Assembly: GCA_965369325.1 (NCBI GenBank)
Contig: CBDUQI010000044.1
Location: forward strand, 1 to 33,089
Length of the DNA: 33,089 bases
From: CBDUQI01 sp965369325
GTDB lineage: Bacteria > Pseudomonadota > Gammaproteobacteria > Steroidobacterales > JBCBZW01
Direction of reading: 5' to 3'
Shown here: piece by piece, positions 16,544-23,136 of the stretch
Layout: the number at the start of each line of letters is the position of its first letter
Numbering within the stretch: position 1 is the stretch's first letter
Notes under the pieces: model-generated
Told to the model about the DNA's origin: nothing
The model's database searches: none
What the model saw: only the letters and a program-made list of their open reading frames with translations
Program-made: the position numbers and the translations under genes

Positions 16544-16622
16544 CTTACCGCCGTTCAAGCAGGCCAGCCACCGTAATGTTGGAAGGCGCGCAGAAAAGTC
16601 GTCCGTAAGGGCGCTACCAAGT

Positions 16623-16637
16623 CGCCCCGATGGGGCG
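16623..16637. terminator. Short hairpin CGCCCC-GAT-GGGGCG
   Basis: A perfect 6-bp stem with a 3-base loop about 80 bases after the uvrA stop, immediately next to the stronger sRNA terminator. With it, this hairpin may help to end transcription from both sides. Confidence 0.4.
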
Positions 16638-16676
16638 AAATAAAAAGGGGACAAGGCCATGAACCTTGTCCCCTTT
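16638..16676 (-). terminator. Strong intrinsic terminator of the CsrB-like sRNA, possibly bidirectional
   Basis: The stem AAAGGGGACAAGG (16644-16656) pairs perfectly over 13 bp with 16664-16676 around a 7-base loop. On the minus strand the stem is followed by TTTTTATTT, an excellent U-tract; on the plus strand only TTTG follows. It therefore ends a minus-strand transcript and may also stop read-through from uvrA. Confidence 0.85.
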
Positions 16677-17070
16677 GTTCAGCTTGGGTGTTTCGCACTC
16701 GGCTGCGAGGCTAGACGCAGTCGACTGCAATTCTTCCGTCGCTCGGCCTTCCTCCGTTTTGCCAACACGCAAGTATCGGCGCTGCGGTTTCCTACCGGCG
16801 TGGAAGTCCGATCTTTCGATCATGGCTTCCGGTTACTTTAAAGACGCCTTGCTACGTCCCCCGCGGTGGCGATCCGGTATCGCTGCACACGAGTCAGGTT
16901 TGGTTCCTTCCGCGTCACCGACTGGATTAATGCATCCTTCGGTTGCGTTGACGTTGTCCTTTCGAACGACACCGACGTGCGGCTCTCGTCCTCCCCCTTG
17001 GTCACTCCTGGCTTGTGACCCTCTGCTCCTGCCAATGGGAGCTTTAATTAATCAGGTTTTTTGAACCTGT
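16638..17070 (-). ncRNA. Candidate CsrB/RsmZ-type CsrA-sequestering small RNA
   Basis: A roughly 430-nt transcript predicted on the minus strand. It contains 17 GGA motifs against 4 on the plus strand, and about 7 expected by chance; many have the CsrA-preferred A/CAGGA or AAGGA form. Several GGAs sit in hairpin loops: GGTCAC-AAGCCAGGA-GTGACC (17020-17000), CGGT-AGGAA-ACCG (16797-16785) and GCGA-TACCGGA-TCGC (16883-16869). The 5' end folds as CAGGTT-CAAAA-AACCTG (17069-17053), and the 3' end is a 13-bp hairpin plus U-tract. A sigma-70-like promoter lies just upstream. In gammaproteobacteria, CsrB/CsrC/RsmX/Y/Z RNAs carry many GGA hairpin loops and titrate the translation regulator CsrA/RsmA. 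Length is close to E. coli CsrB (about 370 nt) and longer than the Pseudomonas Rsm RNAs. The open frames in it (16614-16823, 16838-17035) look like chance. Family assignment is by structure, not by search. Confidence 0.72.
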
Positions 17071-17075
17071 GACTA

Positions 17076-17103
17076 AGCATACGCCGGCGCCCGAAAGTCG
17101 CAA
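17076..17103 (-). promoter_or_regulatory. Predicted promoter of the CsrB-like sRNA
   Basis: Read on the minus strand: TTGCGA (17103-17098), 16-base spacer, TATGCT (17081-17076), with transcription starting near 17070. The predicted start falls one base before the 5' hairpin, as expected for a stable sRNA. Confidence 0.5.
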
Positions 17104-17123
17104 TACAAAAACCTGTGTACAAC

Positions 17124-17164
17124 TTGTGGAAATTATGTCCACATCGGAGGAAATCTTGTGGACA
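17124..17164. promoter_or_regulatory. Inverted-repeat cluster upstream of the sRNA, possible regulator site
   Basis: TGTCCACA (17136-17143) and TGTGGACA (17157-17164) form a perfect 8-bp inverted repeat separated by 13 bases. A third half-site TTGTGGA (17124-17130) forms a further 6-bp inverted repeat with TCCACA at 17138-17143. The large repeat is centred about 80 bases upstream of the predicted sRNA start, a normal place for an activator. It does not match the GacA/UvrY consensus TGTAAG-N6-CTTACA. Confidence 0.4.
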
Positions 17165-17429
17165 TCTCTATGACACTCGTAACTTGTTGATGTTGCGTTG
17201 CTTCATCCGCATGGGAGACGCGAGTGGAGAGGTTTGATTAACTCGGCGACCGGCAGATATCCACAGGAGCCGGACCGGGCCCGTGCGTTCCAGGGCTGTT
17301 GGGGCGACGGCGTACTAGTGCGCCCCGGCGCGACGAATGTTTACTGCCTCGAGCGGTCGTCAGACCAGACTTTCCGGGGCGCGCGCGGCATAATGTGCGC
17401 TGATTGCCATCTTCGGGAAGATACAAATT
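17165..17429. other. Intergenic stretch upstream of the DUF2959 lipoprotein
   Basis: About 265 bases. It contains an inverted repeat GGGGCG (17301-17306)/CGCCCC (17321-17326) with a 14-base loop, and CATAAT at about 17389-17394 that could be a -10 box for the next gene, although no well-spaced -35 is seen. A 145-codon open frame from 17198 runs across the next gene in another frame and is not credible. Confidence 0.35.
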
Positions 17430-18071
17430 ATGCACAAGCGGTTGGCTCTGTTGGGGAGTGTCATGTTGCTGGCGAGCGGGTGCTCGACGGCTTACTACGG
17501 TGCGCTGGAGCAGATCGGCATCCACAAACGGGAAATTCTGGTGGACCGGGTGCAGGATGCACGCGAGAGTCAGGTAGACGCCAAAGAACAGTTTATGACG
17601 GCGCTGGAAAAATTCCGCACTGTTGTGAATTTTGACGGTGGCGAGCTGGAAGCTGTATATGAAGACTTGGCCAGTGAGCTCGAGCGCTCAGAGTCCAAGG
17701 CCTCCCAGGTGACCGAACACATTGGCGATATCGAGGATGTGGCCGGTGCGTTGTTTAAAGAATGGGAGCAGGAGCTGGATCAGTACAGCAGCTCATCGCT
17801 GCGGGCCAAGAGCGAGCAGCAGTTGCGCGATACCCAACGCCGCTACGACGGCATGCTCAATGCCATGCGCCGGGCTGAGGCCAAGATGGAGCCGGCCTTG
17901 GGGCCGTTCCGGGATCAGGTGCTATGGCTCAAGCACAACCTGAATGCGCAGGCGATCGCCTCGTTGCAGGGTGAGGTGGCAGTGATTGAGGCGGATGTGG
18001 CGTCGTTAATCGCCGATCTGGAGCGCGCCATCGCGGCCGCCGACGACTTTATGCGCAGCTCAGGTATCTAG
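17430..18071 (+). CDS. DUF2959 family lipoprotein
   Basis: A 213-residue predicted lipoprotein. Residues 1-18 (MHKRLALLGSVMLLASGC) form a type II signal with lipobox L-A-S-G-C at Cys18. The rest is almost entirely helical and charged, with long stretches likely to form coiled coils (about 40-110 DARESQVDAKEQFMTALEKF..., and 125-213). The opening YYGALEQIGIHKREILVDRV is the conserved start of DUF2959, a gammaproteobacterial and marine family of unknown function; length agrees. It would be anchored in a membrane facing the periplasm. It is monocistronic, convergent with the transaldolase gene. The start at 17430 follows GGGAAG at a longer than usual spacing of about 10 bases. Function not known. 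Confidence 0.85.
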   Translation: MHKRLALLGSVMLLASGCSTAYYGALEQIGIHKREILVDRVQDARESQVDAKEQFMTALEKFRTVVNFDGGELEAVYEDLASELERSESKASQVTEHIGDIEDVAGALFKEWEQELDQYSSSSLRAKSEQQLRDTQRRYDGMLNAMRRAEAKMEPALGPFRDQVLWLKHNLNAQAIASLQGEVAVIEADVASLIADLERAIAAADDFMRSSGI

Positions 18072-18122
18072 CCCGCCGGCACCTCTTGCGCCCGGCCGGG
18101 GCCCAGCCCGAAGACGTTATCG

Positions 18123-18155
18123 CGATGGCTGGGTGATGGCTAGGCGATGGCCCGG
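18123..18155. repeat. Three tandem 11-bp repeats
   Basis: CGATGGCTGGG, TGATGGCTAGG and CGATGGCCCGG lie head to tail at 18123-18133, 18134-18144 and 18145-18155, in the gap between the convergent lipoprotein and transaldolase genes. The last copy forms the left arm of the adjacent hairpin. Confidence 0.6.
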
Positions 18156-18185
18156 ATAGCAGGCCATCGTGGTGGGTTTATTTGT
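18145..18185 (+). terminator. Probable terminator of the DUF2959 gene
   Basis: CGATGGCC (18145-18152) pairs perfectly with GGCCATCG (18162-18169) around a 9-base loop, followed by TGGTGGGTTTATTTGTT. The T-rich tail is on the plus strand, so it most likely ends the lipoprotein transcript. The tail is imperfect. Confidence 0.5.
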
Positions 18186-18191
18186 TGAGCC

Positions 18192-19178
18192 TTATTCGCC
18201 GAGGCGGCTGATCAGCGCTTCAAGCTTACGCTGATCCGCGGCAAAACGGCGGATGCCGTCAGATAGCTTTTCGCTCGCCATCGGGTCCTCGTTCATCATC
18301 CAGCGGAAGCGCGGCTCGGTCAGATTGTTTATGCGCTCTATATCGCTGTCCCGGGCATCGGCTACCGACAGCATCCGCGGCAGGTCCATCTGCGTGCTAC
18401 CTAACTCCTCCAGCAGGCTGGGCGCAATGGTTAGCAGGTCGCAGCCGGCAAGCTCCGTAATCTCGCCCATGTTGCGGAAGCTGGCGCCCATCACGACCGT
18501 GTCGTAGCCAAATTTCTTGTAGTAGTTGTAGATGCCGCTGACCGAGATTACGCCTGGATCGTTCGGGCCTGAGTAGTCCTGCTCGGCGGCGTTGGCTTTG
18601 TACCAGTCGAGAATGCGCCCCACGAAAGGGGAGATAAGCGTCGCGCCTGCCTCGGCGCACGCTACCGCCTGAGCCAGACTGAACATTAGGGTCATGTTGC
18701 AGTGAATGCCCTTGCGCTCCAACGCTCGTGCGGCCTCAATCCCTTCCCAGGTAGAGGCCAGCTTGATCAGGATACGCTCGCGGTTAATGCCGTTGCGCTC
18801 ATACAGATCAATCAGGTTTTCGGCTTTGGAGACACTTGCGCTAGTGTCGAAAGACAAGCGCGCATCCACTTCCGTGGAGACCCGCCCGGGCACGATGCTC
18901 AGAATCTCCCGGCCAAAGTTCACGCTGAGCTGATCGGCGATGGCATCCATGCGAGCTGCTGCGCTGGCGCCGCTCGGCGCGTCTTTGATCGCCGCCATTA
19001 CCAGATGGCGGTATGCGTCCTGTTGCGCGGCGGCGTAGATCAGCGAGGGGTTGGTCGTGGCATCCACGGGGCGATACTGGGCGATGCTGTCGATGTCGCC
19101 GGTGTCGGCAACCACGGTTGTCATCTCGCGCAATTTCGCAAGCGCGCTGGTCTGCGAGGCAGCGGAGTCAAGACTCAT
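18192..19178 (-). CDS. tal: Transaldolase (TalB type)
   Basis: A 328-residue cytoplasmic enzyme of the non-oxidative pentose phosphate pathway. It transfers a dihydroxyacetone unit between sedoheptulose 7-phosphate and glyceraldehyde 3-phosphate, giving erythrose 4-phosphate and fructose 6-phosphate. Conserved features are DATTNPSLIYAA (39-50), IVPGRVSTEVDARLSFD (95-111) and RILIKLASTWEG, where Lys139 is the Schiff-base lysine (Lys132 in E. coli TalB). Then come CNMTLMFSLAQAVACAEAGATLISPFVGRILDW and VMGASFRNMGEI. Length is close to E. coli TalB (317). The start ATG 19178 follows AAGGTGAG. The gene stands alone on the minus strand; the next gene upstream on that strand (peroxiredoxin-like) ends 69 bases away. 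Confidence 0.95.
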   Translation of the reverse strand: MSLDSAASQTSALAKLREMTTVVADTGDIDSIAQYRPVDATTNPSLIYAAAQQDAYRHLVMAAIKDAPSGASAAARMDAIADQLSVNFGREILSIVPGRVSTEVDARLSFDTSASVSKAENLIDLYERNGINRERILIKLASTWEGIEAARALERKGIHCNMTLMFSLAQAVACAEAGATLISPFVGRILDWYKANAAEQDYSGPNDPGVISVSGIYNYYKKFGYDTVVMGASFRNMGEITELAGCDLLTIAPSLLEELGSTQMDLPRMLSVADARDSDIERINNLTEPRFRWMMNEDPMASEKLSDGIRRFAADQRKLEALISRLGE

Positions 19179-19247
19179 AACTCACCTTTGGCGAAGTCCA
19201 AGTGGGTTAACGCGACGCTTCTGGCGCGACGCACGGGCAGCACCGTG

Positions 19248-19931
19248 CTAGAGGGCTGCGTTGTCGATCATATCCAGCAGTTGCTTGGTGCTGGGCCGGG
19301 ACTTGAAGTCTTTTTCCACGTGCGCCCAACGAACTTTGCCATCTGTATCCACCAGGAACACAGAGGCGGCAGCGATGGTGTGGTGTTTTTCGCCTGACCA
19401 CTGCTCCAGGTTAATCCCAAAACCCTCATAGCGTTTTACTGCCTTGTCATCCAGCGGGAGCAGTACATTGAAGGCCTTGTGAGCTTTCAGCTTCGGATCA
19501 CTTAGCACCGGGAACGGAATTTCGTAGGCATTTGCCACCAGAGTGGAGGCATCGGCCTTGTCCACGCTGATCAACACCGGGGTGACGTTGCGGGTGAGGA
19601 ACTTGGGAAACGCGTTTGCCAGCTGGCGGATCTGCACGTTGCAGTACGGGCACCACCCGCCACGGTAGAACACCACCAGCGCAGGCTGGTCGGCCCACAT
19701 TTGCGCCAACTCCACCCGCTCGCCGGTAAAGGATTGCAATTTGGCGTTCGGGACGGTGCTGCCGGCTGCCAGACCCAAATCGCCCTCGCGTATGCCGAGG
19801 GCTGCGGAGGCGGAGCTTTTTAGCTGCGCGTCGGCATTCTGTCGGAGTTTGATTTCGGCCATTGCGGGCTGGCTCAGCACTAACAGGAGTGGGGCCAGTA
19901 GCCTGAGGCTAAATGATGCGGTGGTCTTCAT
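19248..19931 (-). CDS. Exported peroxiredoxin-like (AhpC/TSA) thiol protein
   Basis: A 227-residue protein with a signal peptide (1-25, cleavage after AMA) and a thioredoxin-fold AhpC/TSA domain from about 52 on. The active site GGWCPYC (Cys94 and Cys97) follows LVVFYR and is followed by NVQIRQLANAFPKF, a pattern of the peroxiredoxin-like family close to alkyl-hydroperoxide/thiol-specific antioxidants. Later blocks are VLISVDKADAST, FPVLSDPKLKAHKAFNV and AAASVFLVDTDGKVRWAHVEKDFKSRPS. The CPYC motif can act as a dithiol, so it may reduce peroxides or exchange disulfides in the periplasm. Residues 26-50 form a short helical linker (KLRQNADAQLKSSASAALG). Specific peroxidase activity is not proven by sequence. 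Confidence 0.85.
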   Translation of the reverse strand: MKTTASFSLRLLAPLLLVLSQPAMAEIKLRQNADAQLKSSASAALGIREGDLGLAAGSTVPNAKLQSFTGERVELAQMWADQPALVVFYRGGWCPYCNVQIRQLANAFPKFLTRNVTPVLISVDKADASTLVANAYEIPFPVLSDPKLKAHKAFNVLLPLDDKAVKRYEGFGINLEQWSGEKHHTIAAASVFLVDTDGKVRWAHVEKDFKSRPSTKQLLDMIDNAAL

Positions 19932-20107
19932 GTTTGTTGGGTTTCCAATGATCGCGGCAGTGGGGGCGAAGCTCGTGAGAGCCCACCCGATACTGTCATG
20001 GATGCGCTATTGCGGCCAAACGTTACCCGAAACCTGGGCGCGATGGAATTTTGATGGCGGCAGCGCTTGCGTGCTCGGGCATGCCTACCGCGCCTGCAGC
20101 GGCGCAG

Positions 20108-20962
20108 CTACTGGATTTGCGAGGGTGCTGAGCCGTCTGCGGGGAAGCGCAGTTGGATTGACAAATTACGGGTGGAAATCAGGTTCCCATCCACCACGCG
20201 AGGGCGGAACTGCGCCCGCGAGAAAGATCTTTTTACGGCTTTAGTGAGCTTGCGCGAGGCACTATCGCTGCGGATTTTTATGTCGTCGGTTTGCCCGGTA
20301 GGCTTAATCGTAAACGAGATTTCCAGGGTGGCGTCCTGTTCCGCAGGCTCGCTCGGCGGCAGCGTGAATACCAACCGCGAGGGCACTGCGAACAGTTTAT
20401 TGGCATCCTCAGTACCGTTTATCTGGGCGACGACATCCCAGGCCTCCGCGTATTGCGCCGCACCTTCCAGGACAGCACCGGTGTACATGTAGTAATCGCC
20501 AAGGTCAGTGTAGGCGCGTATCCAGTCGTTCGGATCGCGATCTTGGTAGGCATCCAGGATACCGACCACCCGGCGCAGGGCCTCTTGCCCGTCCTTTAGC
20601 CGCTTGCCATCGCGCAAGTGCGCATTGGCCACCCCTCGCAGCGGGCGCACCAGGCGGTAGTCCGCCTCGCCGTATGCCTCTTCGAGCACAGTCAGCGCTT
20701 GCGCGTAGCTTTCGCCCGCCAAGCCATGATTTCCGATCATGGTGACGATTTCCGCGCGCAGCAGCAGGCGTGCAGCACTGTCTTCGGCCGCGATCTGCGC
20801 TTGCGTGCGCGCGGCCGGCTCCACGTAAACATTGCTCTGCGCTGTCGCCGGTATGCTCACAAGCGCAAGGCTAAGTACGAGGATTAAAACGCAGGTACGC
20901 CCAGCGTGCGTAGATGAAACGCATAAGGCATTGTTGTGGTGGGAATTTGCAGCGCTCATCAA
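20108..20962 (-). CDS. Exported TPR protein with a TonB-C-like end
   Basis: A 284-residue protein with a hydrophobic signal segment at about 22-42 (RTCVLILVLSLALVSIPATA), then TPR-like helices at about 60-190 (LVRPLRGVANAHLRDGKRLKDGQEALRR, WIRAYTDLGDYYMYTGAVLEGAAQYAEAWDVV). The last 90 residues (LEISFTIKPTGQTDDIKIRSDSASRKLTKAVKRSFSRAQFRPRVVDGNLI...) follow the TonB C-terminal fold: beta strand, T.KPTG motif, helix, then F.PR..DG. It lacks the N-terminal membrane anchor and Pro-rich spacer of true TonB, so it is not a classical energy transducer. Two possible starts (MM) exist; the exact one is open. The stop falls 176 bases before the peroxiredoxin-like start. Function unknown. Confidence 0.65.
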   Translation of the reverse strand: MMSAANSHHNNALCVSSTHAGRTCVLILVLSLALVSIPATAQSNVYVEPAARTQAQIAAEDSAARLLLRAEIVTMIGNHGLAGESYAQALTVLEEAYGEADYRLVRPLRGVANAHLRDGKRLKDGQEALRRVVGILDAYQDRDPNDWIRAYTDLGDYYMYTGAVLEGAAQYAEAWDVVAQINGTEDANKLFAVPSRLVFTLPPSEPAEQDATLEISFTIKPTGQTDDIKIRSDSASRKLTKAVKRSFSRAQFRPRVVDGNLISTRNLSIQLRFPADGSAPSQIQ

Positions 20963-20981
20963 GATCAGTTCCGGCTCAGGT

Positions 20982-22058
20982 CTAACGGCTCACCCGCTTC
21001 ATGGCGCTGGCGCGGTAGCGCTCGCCTTTCACCGCTGAAGCATCGTAAGCATCTGATATTTCTTTAATATCATCCTTGGACAACGAAACCATGCAAGACG
21101 TTGCATTGTCCTTTAAATGGGTGCGCCGCTTGGTGCCCGGAATGGGCACTATCGACTGCTCTTCACTGGCCTGGGCCAGCAGCCACGCCAGCGACAGCTG
21201 AGCCACCGTGATATCCAGCCGCGCGGCGATCACGCGCAGTGTCTGCACCATGGCTGCGTTGTGCGCCAGGTTATCACCCTGATAGCGCGGAAATGTACGA
21301 CGGTAATCACGTTCACCCAGATCCTCCTCGCTGCCGATGGCACCGCTCAGCATGCCCCGACCCAGCGGGCTGTAGGCGACAAAGCCGATGCCCAGCGCCC
21401 GCAGCACGGGTAGTACATGCGCCTGCGGTTCGCGCGACCACAGCGAGTATTCCGATTGTACGGCCGTTAGCGGGTGCTCGGCATGTGCGGCACGAATTTG
21501 CTCCGGGGCCACCTCACACAGGCCGAGATAGCGTACTTTGCCCTGCTCGACAAGGCGTGCCATGCCGCCGATGCTCTCCTCTAAGGGGACTTGCGGGTCC
21601 ACGCGATGCAGGTAGTACAGGTCAAGATAATCGGTCCCCAGACGTTTTAGCGATTGCTCGCAGGCCTCGGTGGCGTAAGCGGGCGAACCATCGATGCCCT
21701 GCAGGGTGCCGTCGCTGTCTCGGCGCATGCCGAATTTGCTGGCAAGCGTCAGCGAATCGCGCGGGGTATTGGCGAAGGCCTCGCCCAGCAAGCGTTCGTT
21801 GGCGTTGAACCCGTAGACATCCGCCGTATCGAACAGGTTGATACCCAGATCGAGCGCCAGTTGCAGGGTTGCGATAGATTCCGCATCCTCGGCACGCCCG
21901 TAGATATGCGACATACCCATACAGCCCAGACCCAGCGCGCTGCAGTGCAGGCCAGCGCTGCCGAGGGGGCGCTGCTCGGGCGGTCGAATTTCGGCGGATG
22001 GGCGTATGTTCATACGGTGCATAGTATCGTAATGTTGGCGCCTTGCGAGGCTGGGCAT
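20982..22058 (-). CDS. Aldo/keto reductase
   Basis: A 358-residue NAD(P)H-dependent oxidoreductase of the AKR superfamily (TIM barrel, close to AKR11/13-like general stress and xenobiotic reductases). The catalytic tetrad is visible as Asp77 and Tyr82 in LFDTADVYG, Lys108 in LTLASKFG and His151 in LYYLHRVDP. Further family blocks are LGLGCMGMSHIYG, GKVRYLGLCEVAPEQIRAAH and the cofactor segment IVPIPGTKRRTHLKDNATS. The start is uncertain: ATG 22058 has AGGGGG just upstream but close, while ATG 22022 or 22013 give proteins nearer to usual family length and have no ribosome site. Substrate unknown. The gene faces away from the ABC transporter, with about 26 bases between its start and the small leader ORF. 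Confidence 0.88.
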   Translation of the reverse strand: MPSLARRQHYDTMHRMNIRPSAEIRPPEQRPLGSAGLHCSALGLGCMGMSHIYGRAEDAESIATLQLALDLGINLFDTADVYGFNANERLLGEAFANTPRDSLTLASKFGMRRDSDGTLQGIDGSPAYATEACEQSLKRLGTDYLDLYYLHRVDPQVPLEESIGGMARLVEQGKVRYLGLCEVAPEQIRAAHAEHPLTAVQSEYSLWSREPQAHVLPVLRALGIGFVAYSPLGRGMLSGAIGSEEDLGERDYRRTFPRYQGDNLAHNAAMVQTLRVIAARLDITVAQLSLAWLLAQASEEQSIVPIPGTKRRTHLKDNATSCMVSLSKDDIKEISDAYDASAVKGERYRASAMKRVSR

Positions 22059-22084
22059 TCACCCCCTGCACGGATAAAGACGGT

Positions 22085-22186
22085 ATGACACGCAGCAGTA
22101 TTATGAAAACATTTGCCAGCGCGGTGGCTATGCCGCGGGCCATGCTGCGCTCGCGCCGTTTGAAAATTCCGGTGAGTTCGATATGA
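22085..22186 (+). CDS. Possible 33-residue leader ORF coupled to the ABC transporter
   Basis: ATG 22085 opens a 33-codon frame (MTRSSIMKTFASAVAMPRAM then LRSRRLKIPVSSI) ending TGA at 22184-22186. Its stop overlaps the start codon of the ABC ATPase in an ATGA arrangement, typical of translational coupling. A weak AAAGACGG lies upstream. The peptide is basic and has no known family. It may be a true leader peptide or only a chance frame over the 5' leader of the transporter mRNA. Confidence 0.35.
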   Translation: MTRSSIMKTFASAVAMPRAMLRSRRLKIPVSSI

Positions 22187-23136
22187 GCGATACATCTGCC
22201 GATTCCCCGGCAATTGAGTTGCGCGGGGTGGTGAAGCGTTTTGGCGATCTGACCGCAGTCGACGGCCTGGATCTTACGGTACCGCGCGGGGTTTGCCAGG
22301 GCCTGCTCGGACCAAACGGCGCGGGCAAAACCACCGCGATAAATATGATGGTGGGCCTCGCCCGGCCTGATGCCGGCAGCGTGTGCGTGTTGGGCATGGA
22401 CTGGAGCAGTCAGGCGCGCGCAATTCGCCAGCTTATTGGCGTGCAGTTGCAGGAAACCGTGATGGTGGAGAAGCTCTCGGTACGCGAGCTGCTAACACTG
22501 TTCCGTGGCCTGTATCACCAGGGCGCTCGGGTTGAGGATCTGATCGAGCTGGTGGGCCTGCAGGAGAAAGCAGACGCGCGCTACGGCAAGCTTTCGGGCG
22601 GGCAGCGTCAGCGCTTGGCCCTGGGCTGTGCGTTGGTCAATAACCCGCAGCTCCTGTTTCTGGATGAGCCCACCACCGGGCTGGACCCACAGGCGCGCCG
22701 GCGCGTGTGGGAGGCGGTGGAGGCGTTCAAACAGCGCGGCGGCTCGGTGCTGCTCACCACGCACTACATGGATGAGGCGCAGCTGTTGTGCGATGACATT
22801 GTGATCGTCGATCACGGCCGTCAGATCGCGCAGGGCTCGCCGGATGCGATTATCGATTCGCTGGGAGCGCAAACGCTTATTGAGTTTTCGCTGGCCGAGG
22901 GGGCGGACGGCGACGCACTGGCCGAGCCGGATCTGCTCGCCTTGCCAGGCGTACGCGGGCTGCGTGCAATAGAGGGGGTGAGCACGCTGCATGTGGATGC
23001 CGTGCATGCTTCGCTGCCAGCGTTGCTGGAATTGGTGGAACGGCGCGGTGTGGAGCTGGATTTTTTACAAACTCATCGTCCCACGCTTGAGGACGTATTT
23101 GTGTCACTAACCGGTCGGAGCTTGCGCGATGGCTGA
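22183..23136 (+). CDS. ABC transporter ATP-binding protein
   Basis: A 317-residue ATPase subunit of an ABC-2 type exporter. The nucleotide-binding domain covers about 10-225: Walker A GPNGAGKTT, Q-loop QLQET, signature LSGGQRQR, Walker B LLFLDEPTTGLD and H-loop LLTTHYMDEA. The C-terminal extension of about 90 residues (SLAEGADGDALAEPDLLALPG..., ending RPTLEDVFVSLTGRSL) is typical of multidrug and antibiotic-resistance ATPases of the DrrA/CcmA-like class. The start at 22183 has GGTGAG upstream. It overlaps the permease gene by 8 bases, so the two are certainly one operon. Cargo is not predictable; lipid, polysaccharide or drug export are all known for such pairs. Confidence 0.93.
   Translation: MSDTSADSPAIELRGVVKRFGDLTAVDGLDLTVPRGVCQGLLGPNGAGKTTAINMMVGLARPDAGSVCVLGMDWSSQARAIRQLIGVQLQETVMVEKLSVRELLTLFRGLYHQGARVEDLIELVGLQEKADARYGKLSGGQRQRLALGCALVNNPQLLFLDEPTTGLDPQARRRVWEAVEAFKQRGGSVLLTTHYMDEAQLLCDDIVIVDHGRQIAQGSPDAIIDSLGAQTLIEFSLAEGADGDALAEPDLLALPGVRGLRAIEGVSTLHVDAVHASLPALLELVERRGVELDFLQTHRPTLEDVFVSLTGRSLRDG

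Noticed and set aside
16614..17035. Minus-strand open frames of 65-69 codons and a 132-codon plus-strand frame across the sRNA region
   Set aside because: No ribosome sites, no recognisable domain, overlap with strong hairpins and the terminator; composition is explained by GGA repeats.
17067..17085. GACTAAGCAT on the plus strand, as found near the 3' part of tmRNA
   Set aside because: No tRNA-like ends, no CCA-side T arm and no tag frame around it; the match is only 10 bases and lies in the sRNA promoter region.
17124..17164. TGTGGA/TCCACA repeats considered as DnaA boxes and an origin
   Set aside because: None matches TTATNCACA in full, there is no AT-rich unwinding region, and no dnaA, dnaN or gidA gene nearby.
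17198..17635. 145-codon plus-strand frame overlapping the DUF2959 gene start
   Set aside because: It conflicts with the recognised lipoprotein in another frame, and has no family and no ribosome site.
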